Positions 25,112-30,220 of a stretch of DNA of 30,220 nucleotides are shown in pieces. The notes under the pieces were generated by a model. It worked only from the letters and a program-made list of their open reading frames with translations, made no database searches and was not told the DNA's origin. Each line of letters opens with the position of its first letter. Positions within the stretch are counted from its first letter, which is position 1. Origin of the DNA: JAVVTQ01 sp036653595 (GTDB lineage: Bacteria; Bacillota; Clostridia; Oscillospirales; Ruminococcaceae); assembly GCA_036653595.1 (NCBI GenBank), contig JAVVTQ010000017.1, positions 1 to 30,220 of the forward strand, read 5' to 3'. Position numbers and translations under genes: made by a program.

Positions 25112-26242
25112 ATGGAAACAATTGTCCAGTTTTTATTTGAGCTTTTTGGAAACACGCTCGAAATCACTTGGAAGATGGCCGTCATGTGGGTTATCGGAGG
25201 CGGGCTTATCTACCTTGCAATTAAAAAGAATATGGAGCCTGCCCTGCTGCTGCCTATTGGATTTGGAGCAATTCTCGTAAACCTGCCCCTGTCGGGAGCG
25301 GTCACGCAGGGAACAGAGGAGGGCGTGCTGAGCATATTGTTCGACGCCGGCATCGCAAATGAGCTTTTCCCTCTGCTTCTTTTTATCGGAATCGGAGCTA
25401 TGATTGATTTTGGTCCGCTGCTCACGAATCCAAAGCTCATGCTTTTCGGAGCCGCCGCACAATTTGGGATATTCTTCACGTTTTGCATGGCGCGTCTTTT
25501 CAACTTTGAAATAAACGATGCCGCCTCAATCGCCATCATCGGCGCCGCGGACGGCCCAACCTCAATCTTCATTTCCCAGTATCTGCACTCAAAGTACTTT
25601 GCGGCAATAGCCGTAGCGGCATATTCGTATATGGCTCTCGTCCCAATCATCCAGCCGCCGTTTATAAAGATGATGACGACGAAAGCAGAGCGCAAGATTC
25701 GCATGCCTTATAAAGAGAAAAACGTCAGCAAGACGACGCGCATCCTTTTCCCGATTATTGTCACTATGATTGCGGGCTTTATTTCTCCAAAATCGGTGGC
25801 GCTGGTCGGACTGCTGATGTTTGGAAACCTGATTCGAGAATGCGGCGTTCTCAATACAATTTCCGACAGTGCACAGAACCAGCTTGCCAACCTTGTCACA
25901 ATCCTGCTCGGCATAACAATTGCCTCGAGCATGCGTGCCGAAGCTTTTCTCAACGTCGACACACTCATGATTATGGGTCTGGGTCTGATTGCGTTCATCT
26001 TTGACACCATCGGCGGAGTGCTCTTTGCCAAATTCCTCAATTTGTTTTCGAAGAACAAGATCAACCCGATGATAGGAGCTGCCGGCATCTCGGCATTTCC
26101 GATGTCCGCGCGCGTGGTTCACAAAATGGGCCTTGCCGAGGACAACCAAAACTACCTGCTCATGCACGCTGTCGGCGCAAACGTCTCCGGTCAAATTGCC
26201 TCCGTTATCGCCGGCGGTTTGATACTCAGCTTCTTAGGTTAA
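25112..26242 (+). CDS. oadB: Sodium ion-translocating decarboxylase, beta subunit
   Basis: 376 residues, highly hydrophobic, in the OadB/GcdB/MmdB family. Conserved blocks are IGAADGPTSIFISQYL in the Na+ pathway region, ITIASSMRAEAFL, and GAAGISAFPMSARVVHKMG near the C-terminus. The beta subunit decarboxylates the carboxybiotin of the complex and uses the energy to export Na+. The substrate (oxaloacetate, methylmalonyl-CoA or glutaconyl-CoA) depends on an alpha subunit that is not in this window, so the oad symbol names the family rather than the reaction. GGGAGAG lies 5 bases before the ATG. Confidence 0.9.
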   Translation: METIVQFLFELFGNTLEITWKMAVMWVIGGGLIYLAIKKNMEPALLLPIGFGAILVNLPLSGAVTQGTEEGVLSILFDAGIANELFPLLLFIGIGAMIDFGPLLTNPKLMLFGAAAQFGIFFTFCMARLFNFEINDAASIAIIGAADGPTSIFISQYLHSKYFAAIAVAAYSYMALVPIIQPPFIKMMTTKAERKIRMPYKEKNVSKTTRILFPIIVTMIAGFISPKSVALVGLLMFGNLIRECGVLNTISDSAQNQLANLVTILLGITIASSMRAEAFLNVDTLMIMGLGLIAFIFDTIGGVLFAKFLNLFSKNKINPMIGAAGISAFPMSARVVHKMGLAEDNQNYLLMHAVGANVSGQIASVIAGGLILSFLG

Positions 26243-26254
26243 GGGGGAACAAAT

Positions 26255-26395
26255 ATGATAATCAACGTGGAAAACCTGATATCCGCTCTGCCCATACTTG
26301 TAAAAGGCATGGTTGGTATCTTCATCGTGACACTGGTAATAATCCTTGTAATAAAGCTGCTCAACGTATTTACTTCGGGCAAAAAGACACATTGA
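26255..26395 (+). CDS. Small gamma-type subunit of Na+-translocating decarboxylase
   Basis: 46 residues, start ATG at 26255 with AAGGGGG about 8 bases upstream and only 12 bp after the beta gene. The protein is one membrane helix (about 12-38, ILVKGMVGIFIVTLVIILVI) with a short basic tail, matching the membrane-anchor part of OadG-like gamma subunits. The gamma subunit stabilises the complex and links the beta subunit to the soluble subunits. It lacks the longer hydrophilic tail seen in some gamma subunits. Position directly behind the beta gene makes the assignment likely. Confidence 0.75.
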   Translation: MIINVENLISALPILVKGMVGIFIVTLVIILVIKLLNVFTSGKKTH

Positions 26396-26477
26396 CAGCT
26401 CTTTTTCACCTATTCTGCGGCGAATAAGAGGATGTCGTCTGTTATCGAAGCCGAAAAATCCAGTCATAAATAAAAAG

Positions 26478-26511
26478 CCTCCGATCGCAGCGTGAAAACT
26501 GCGGCCGGAGG
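26478..26511. terminator. Terminator between the decarboxylase and accessory genes
   Basis: CCTCCG pairs with CGGAGG and CGCAG with CTGCG. The minus strand continues with a TTTTT run, so it best fits the end of the minus-strand GNAT operon; it may also end the plus-strand operon. About 145 bases between it and the GNAT stop hold no gene I can support. Confidence 0.7.
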
Positions 26512-26658
26512 TAATTTTATGTCTGAATAAGTGCTTCATGCACTGAAGCAGAGCTGCGCGCACGCTGCCAAAGTGACATGAGAGCAAAAGGCATTCCAAC
26601 TGCTATTGTGTCAGGACGCTCAAGCAGACATTTGTGCTACTTTCAAGCATTGTGCAGT

Positions 26659-27099
26659 TCACAAATTCTTGGAAAGATAGACCATATCGACAAGCTGTTT
26701 TCCGTCTTCAAAAATAGGATGGTCGTAATTGTCTGTAAAAAAGTTTTTGATTCTGTGCGATGGAACAAATCCGCAGCTTTGATAGAATGGAACGGTCAGC
26801 GCGCTGTCACCTGTGCCCACCAGCATGGAAGAGTATTTTGAAGCATAGTGACCGCATATAAAATTCACCAGCTGCTTTGCATAGCCTTTGCCCTGATATG
26901 CTGCCGCAGTTGCAATATTTTTTAATTCGCAAATTCCATTTCCCTCATCCGTCACAACGCAAATTGATTTTAAATCACCATCAAAAAGTGCAAACATTTC
27001 ACCGCGGTCGAGGTACTTATCAATCATCGTTTCTTGTTCGTCGGCGAGAAGCAAAAGCTCCAAATACTGCTTTTTGTTCTCCCTAATTTGTGTAATCAT
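26659..27099 (-). CDS. GNAT-family N-acetyltransferase
   Basis: 146 residues. The acetyl-CoA binding motif NIATAAAYQGKGYAKQLVNFI (motif A, with the QGKGYA turn) and the later TVPFYQSCGF segment are typical of GNAT enzymes. The substrate is unknown; small-molecule or protein targets are both possible. It is the last gene of the accessory group, 37 bp after the GNAT-YoaP gene, with GGGAG about 11 bases before the ATG, and is probably co-transcribed with it. Confidence 0.85.
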   Translation of the reverse strand: MITQIRENKKQYLELLLLADEQETMIDKYLDRGEMFALFDGDLKSICVVTDEGNGICELKNIATAAAYQGKGYAKQLVNFICGHYASKYSSMLVGTGDSALTVPFYQSCGFVPSHRIKNFFTDNYDHPIFEDGKQLVDMVYLSKNL

Positions 27100-27136
27100 T
27101 GAGTGCTGCTCCCTTTTGAAAATTCTATATTCATTT

Positions 27137-27898
27137 CTATTTTTTAAGTATTCTCTTCAGGGCGTCCACGTCCGACAGCAAATTCACCGTTTCAAATTTT
27201 CCCTTGTAAAACACGGCCCAGTTGTTGAAAACGCAGGGCATGGCTTTTGCTTTTTGCATGGTGTCCACCCGAATAAGGGAGAGCGGAATATCGTTTTCTG
27301 CACAATACCGCTGAATGATATCGGCATTTTGGCAGACATAGGGGCACTGCATATCATAATAAACGGTCAACTCTCGGCTTTCGATTTCTTCTGCCTTTGC
27401 GGTTTGTGCAAACCTCGGCTTCGTCCCGTCAAAGGAATGTGCAAGCAGCTCGTAGCCATTATCGGTGGTGTCGACCGTTTCAAAACCGAAGCCTTTTGCA
27501 AACGATTGGTCGGTCAGCCACGCTTTTTGCTTCTTGGCGCCCAGCATACAAACGCCTGATTTTCCCTTTGCTCGCGCGTCTTTAAGGCAATATTCCATCA
27601 GTGCTTTCCCATAGCCTTTGCCTTTATAAGGGGCAGTCGCCCACAGGCAGTAGATGTAGATATAGTTCTCGCCGACAATGGGAACCCATGCGGTTTCCAG
27701 GGGCGCATACTCTATAAAAACGCAGCCTTTCACATTGAGTTTTCTCAAAACGTGACCTTCCGTCAGCCGCTGTGCGAGCCATTGCCGCTTCGCCTCCACC
27801 CCCGGATGCGGCTTCTTGCTGCGGATGATGCAGCACAGATGCTCTGCTGCAAGGTTTTCCGGAGTTATATTGATAAATTCAGCGTTCATATTTTCCAT
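27137..27898 (-). CDS. GNAT acetyltransferase fused to YoaP-like C-terminal domain
   Basis: 253 residues in two parts. The N-terminal acetyltransferase (about 1-150) has the acetyl-CoA loop YKGKGYGKAL (91-100). The C-terminal part (about 175-253) looks thioredoxin-like: a strand ELTVYYD, CPYVC (Cys185 and Cys189) at the start of a helix, and a Pro-containing MPCVFNNWAVFYKGKF strand. This matches the YoaP type of GNAT protein, whose function is unknown. The start overlaps the nucleotidyltransferase gene by 20 bp. Confidence 0.85.
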   Translation of the reverse strand: MENMNAEFINITPENLAAEHLCCIIRSKKPHPGVEAKRQWLAQRLTEGHVLRKLNVKGCVFIEYAPLETAWVPIVGENYIYIYCLWATAPYKGKGYGKALMEYCLKDARAKGKSGVCMLGAKKQKAWLTDQSFAKGFGFETVDTTDNGYELLAHSFDGTKPRFAQTAKAEEIESRELTVYYDMQCPYVCQNADIIQRYCAENDIPLSLIRVDTMQKAKAMPCVFNNWAVFYKGKFETVNLLSDVDALKRILKK

Positions 27899-28550
27899 TT
27901 TGCTCTCTCACTGTTTTGTATAATTCAATCAGTCGGCTTGACCACGCAAGCAGGGTTGCCGTCTGCCCCTCAAATGTATTGCCGGATTGCTGCAAAACTG
28001 CAAGGTCGTCGCCGGCAAGACAATCTGCCAGCTTGGCGCGGCGATTTACATATTCGCCCGTTTCACAAAAGTGCTTTGTCTGCAATACAAAGAAAGCTGC
28101 TTTATAAAGGGCTTGCAGTGCATCCGCATCCATGGCGTGGAGATAGTTGTGGCTGCACCCGTGGTAGATATTGCAAGCACCCACCAGCACCGCCTGCTTG
28201 GCATCAAGGGCTGTCGGCGGAGAAATGATGGTGTCAAGGCTGCCTTGAATGTTGATGGTGTCAAAATAAAACTGAAACAAATCATACCTGCACCAGTGGG
28301 TAAGCTCCATTTTGCCGGAAACAAAGCCGCACAACAGCTCCGAATGCGGCAGCACAGCGGTGATTTTCTTGTAGATATTCAAATCCTCCATGGTTACCCT
28401 GTCCAAAATGAGCACCACATCGAGATCACTCTTTTCGGTGTCTTCGCCGCGGGCATAGCTTCCCTGCAAGCCAACGAACAGCACTCGATTCCCAAATGCA
28501 GCGTTTATCGCTTTCTGATAGGCAAAAAGCCATTTTCGTATGTCTATCAT
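27879..28550 (-). CDS. Nucleotidyltransferase of the polymerase-beta superfamily
   Basis: 223 residues. The motif GSYARGEDTEKSDLDVVLIL (30-49) is the classic nucleotidyltransferase signature, with the metal-binding pair Asp42 and Asp44. The rest is a helical domain similar to aminoglycoside-adenylyltransferase-like and MNT-type proteins. I chose the ATG at 28550 because AGGGG sits 7 bases upstream; the longer reading begins at a TTG without a site. No HEPN partner is adjacent, so a MNT-HEPN toxin-antitoxin pair is not supported. Antibiotic modification is possible but unproven. Confidence 0.82.
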   Translation of the reverse strand: MIDIRKWLFAYQKAINAAFGNRVLFVGLQGSYARGEDTEKSDLDVVLILDRVTMEDLNIYKKITAVLPHSELLCGFVSGKMELTHWCRYDLFQFYFDTINIQGSLDTIISPPTALDAKQAVLVGACNIYHGCSHNYLHAMDADALQALYKAAFFVLQTKHFCETGEYVNRRAKLADCLAGDDLAVLQQSGNTFEGQTATLLAWSSRLIELYKTVREQNGKYER

Positions 28551-28579
28551 CGCATTGCCCCTCTCATAGCACCGGCTGT

Positions 28580-29251
28580 CTACCAAATAAATGGAATTAA
28601 TCGAAATTTTACTCGCTGCATATAGTCCCCATATCCCGCCAATCCGTTTTTCAAAACCTCCTCCTCATTTTTGATGCGCTTTGCCAAAATAATGGGCAGC
28701 GGCAGCATACAGAGCAGAGAAATCCAAGATTGCAGCACAAGTGGCATAGAAAAAAACAGAAGCAGTACAGAGAAATACATGGGATGGCGCACTATGCCAT
28801 ACAGACCCGTGTCAATCACCTGTTGGTTTTTCTGCACCTCAACCGTGCGTGAGAGGTAGGCGTTCTCGCGCATCACCTCCGCATACAGGGCGTAGGCGAC
28901 CAGAAATACCACAGCAGCGATGAGTGCAACGCTGTGTGGAATGCGGGTCCATTGATAGCGAAAATCCAGCCCCGCAGACAGAAAGCTGGCCACAAGAATA
29001 ATTGCCGACCATGCAATCACGGATTTTTGCGCCGCTTCTCCCTCTTTTGCGTGCAGTCGTTTTTCCAACAGCTGCGGATGTTTCACCCAAAGGAAAGCGC
29101 CAAGCAGCAGCATCGGCACAAAAAGCAATCCTATCAGAAGCCAGCCGTTTCGATAACAAAGTGTGCCCGCCGGCAAAAATAGCAAAAAGAAAAATGCTGT
29201 CAACCCCAAAGCAAATTTCAGCAGAGCGCGAAGCAATAAATTTATCGACAT
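28580..29251 (-). CDS. Isoprenylcysteine carboxyl methyltransferase-like membrane protein
   Basis: 223 residues with about five membrane helices. The conserved C-terminal half, TGLYGIVRHPMYFSVLLLFF and onward to EEVLKNGLAGYGDYMQRVKFRLIPFIW, is diagnostic of the ICMT/PEMT-like methyltransferase superfamily; the RHPMY and the EE/GY.DY positions bind S-adenosylmethionine in relatives. The bacterial substrate is unknown. It is the first gene of the accessory operon, with GGAGTG about 8 bases before the ATG and the next gene 29 bp away. Confidence 0.85.
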   Translation of the reverse strand: MSINLLLRALLKFALGLTAFFFLLFLPAGTLCYRNGWLLIGLLFVPMLLLGAFLWVKHPQLLEKRLHAKEGEAAQKSVIAWSAIILVASFLSAGLDFRYQWTRIPHSVALIAAVVFLVAYALYAEVMRENAYLSRTVEVQKNQQVIDTGLYGIVRHPMYFSVLLLFFSMPLVLQSWISLLCMLPLPIILAKRIKNEEEVLKNGLAGYGDYMQRVKFRLIPFIW

Positions 29252-29275
29252 ATCTGTACACTCCTCTCTGTGATT

Positions 29276-29304
29276 ATTTTATCACAGTCGAAAAAAAGGT
29301 TCAA
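29276..29304 (-). promoter_or_regulatory. Promoter of the accessory operon
   Basis: TTGAAC (29304-29299), 17-base spacer, TAAAAT (29281-29276) on the minus strand, 25 bases before the methyltransferase start. Confidence 0.6.
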
Positions 29305-29360
29305 TTGTTGGGGGGGTGCGGTGTCGGATTTTGTGCGGGAAATCACCGCAATTTAAGCAA

Positions 29361-29400
29361 ACTGCCCCGCTGACTTTTGACAGTCGGCAGGGCAGTTTTT
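29361..29400. terminator. Terminator downstream of the RNHCP gene
   Basis: ACTGCCCCGCTGAC pairs with AGTCGGCAGGGCAGT (one bulge), placed 15 bases past the RNHCP gene stop. The longer T run is on the plus strand; on the minus strand it is followed by TTTGCTT. Confidence 0.6.
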
Positions 29401-29410
29401 ATGATTTGCG

Positions 29411-29857
29411 TCACTTCTGAGACTGTTTTTTTGTTATCATGCTTCCGTCTCCACCCATGAGGCGCGTCATCTCCTCTATGCGCTCGATGGGAAATGGCGG
29501 CAACGCCAAGGGCTTCATGGCGATGGACATGAGCTTGATGGGGTTATCGTCTCCGGCAATACGGTTGGAACTGAGCTTGCCGCAGCGGCGACATCTGTGG
29601 ATAATCGCCCATTCCCCGCTCTTTCGGGTCCACACGGCGATGGCGTCCATAATCCCGCCGCATTCGACGGCACGATCTCCAGGCTCATCATCCATGTGCA
29701 GGCTGCTCAAGCAGTTGCTGCAATGATTCCTATGGCCTGTCCCTGCATCTTCCTGTGTCATCAAACGCCCGCAGACCTTGCAGGTAAAACTGTCGTCAGA
29801 GGCGTGGGTTTTGTAGTATCCTTTTTGATATGTCTTCCTTTTATTTTCTCTGTTCAA
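29411..29857 (-). CDS. RNHCP-domain zinc-finger-like protein
   Basis: 148 residues. The middle matches the RNHCP domain, with HRNHCSNCLSSLHMDDEPGD (42-61) and Cys66; here the domain name motif reads RNHCS. Other CxxC pairs, Cys26/Cys29 and Cys89/Cys92, suggest one or two zinc sites. Function of the family is unknown. The start is TTG at 29857, supported by AGGAGG 8 bases upstream and the lack of any other start in frame. It has its own promoter and an unusually long structured leader. Confidence 0.85.
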   Translation of the reverse strand: MNRENKRKTYQKGYYKTHASDDSFTCKVCGRLMTQEDAGTGHRNHCSNCLSSLHMDDEPGDRAVECGGIMDAIAVWTRKSGEWAIIHRCRRCGKLSSNRIAGDDNPIKLMSIAMKPLALPPFPIERIEEMTRLMGGDGSMITKKQSQK

Positions 29858-29896
29858 TGGGATGTCCTCCTAAAAGTAATTGGTTTCTACTTTTTG

Positions 29897-29933
29897 GGAG
29901 GTTTGTGTCTTTGTGCGTCGCGCAAACCTCCCG
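29897..29933 (-). promoter_or_regulatory. Leader hairpin before the RNHCP gene, possible translational switch
   Basis: GGGAGGTTTG pairs perfectly with CAAACCTCCC (10 bp, 17-nt loop) in the leader. It is followed by A residues, so it is not a terminator on this strand. The CCTCC of its 3' arm is also complementary to the ribosome binding site AGGAGG at 29865-29870, so two exclusive pairings are possible. Function is inferred. Confidence 0.45.
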
Positions 29934-30011
29934 GTCAGCGGACACGCTCCGATTGATATAAATGCTTCATAAAAGCGCTCCTGAAAAAAATATTATTGGT
30001 GTTGCAAATTT

Positions 30012-30040
30012 AGTATATCGCACTGCGATTATCGCGTCAA
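30012..30040 (-). promoter_or_regulatory. Promoter of the RNHCP gene
   Basis: TTGACG (30040-30035), 17-base spacer, TATACT (30017-30012) on the minus strand. The spacer contains an inverted repeat, ATCGCA-C-TGCGAT (30017-30029). Confidence 0.65.
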
Positions 30041-30167
30041 TATGGAAAGAGCCCACTGATATTTTCCTTCATCGCGCGATGTGGCGCCGGATTTTGGGCA
30101 TGGAAAGCTCATAGCTCCGCATGTAAATTGCCCTGCCGAATTTGAAATCAGCAGGACAGCTTGACGT

Positions 30168-30220
30168 TTATTTCTTCTTCACGGGAATCCAAATTTCGCT
30201 GTAATAATTCTCGTCCTGTA
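30168..30220 (-). CDS. C-terminal tail of a GyrI/effector-binding-domain-like protein (partial)
   Basis: Only the last 17 codons and the stop are inside the window. The readable end is DENYYSEIWIPVKKK. The EIWIPVKK ending is characteristic of GyrI-like or AraC-type effector-binding domains, which commonly end in that beta strand. A weak hairpin (about 30129-30161) lies just downstream and may end transcription. The call rests on very few residues. Confidence 0.5.
   Translation of the reverse strand, partial: QDENYYSEIWIPVKKK

Noticed and set aside
26517..26640. Short frames on both strands between the decarboxylase terminator and the GNAT gene, including an ATG with GGAGG at 26519 (plus)
   Set aside because: The plus frame stops after three codons and its GGAGG is part of the terminator stem. 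The roughly 39-codon minus frame has no start with a ribosome binding site. A decayed gene cannot be excluded but is not supported.
27879..28550. MNT-HEPN toxin-antitoxin module
   Set aside because: The nucleotidyltransferase is longer than typical MNT antitoxins and no HEPN-domain gene lies next to it.
29897..29933. Terminator on the minus strand
   Set aside because: The hairpin is followed by A residues on that strand, not T, and lies inside the RNHCP leader; it was recorded as a possible regulatory hairpin instead.
30041..30167. A 17-codon minus-strand frame near the right edge
   Set aside because: Too short, no ribosome binding site, and no recognisable sequence; left unannotated.

Overview
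The window looks like a chromosomal segment of a Gram-positive anaerobe of the class Clostridia. The evidence is the protein families present (BMP-type nucleoside ABC system, potABCD, an RsgI-like anti-sigma factor, YlmH, Na+-pumping decarboxylase beta and gamma subunits, an RNHCP-domain protein), strong GGAGG ribosome binding sites, a few TTG starts, and TTGACA/TATAAT promoters. No rRNA, tRNA, CRISPR array, phage or insertion sequence was seen.

Layout. Positions 1-1730 (minus) hold an ECF sigma factor and its RsgI-like membrane anti-sigma factor, which has a cysteine-rich repeat tail and runs off the left edge. Upstream of them, 1826-2040 (minus) looks like a free-standing structured RNA with its own promoter and terminator. 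Positions 2257-7491 (minus) encode a nucleoside-type ABC importer: a lipoprotein with its own promoter and terminator, then an ATPase and two permeases. Positions 7634-8023 (plus) hold a small membrane/coiled-coil protein. Positions 8044-12118 (minus) are potABCD, in which PotD appears to be tethered by a C-terminal membrane helix. Positions 12361-14245 (minus) encode a membrane protein with a large extracytoplasmic part of unknown function. Next come ylmH (plus), a two-subunit aconitase X (minus), and a divergent MarR regulator with a heterodimeric ABC exporter (plus, 17421-21829). purB-purA (plus) follow with translational overlap, then a Na+-pump decarboxylase beta gene and a tiny gamma-like gene (plus).

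Positions 26478-29304 (minus) form a compact accessory group: an ICMT-like methyltransferase, a nucleotidyltransferase, a GNAT-YoaP fusion and a second GNAT. Positions 29361-30040 (minus) hold an RNHCP gene with a long structured leader. At the right edge is the C-terminal tail of what is probably a GyrI/effector-binding protein.

Functional picture. The conserved parts serve purine handling (nucleoside uptake plus both adenylosuccinate enzymes, which make AMP from IMP), polyamine uptake, Na+ bioenergetics and drug or lipid export. The parts that best merit follow-up are the candidate RNA and the Cys-repeat anti-sigma factor at the left, the membrane-tethered PotD, and the leader of the RNHCP gene. 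All assignments are by reading alone; no database search or folding program was run.
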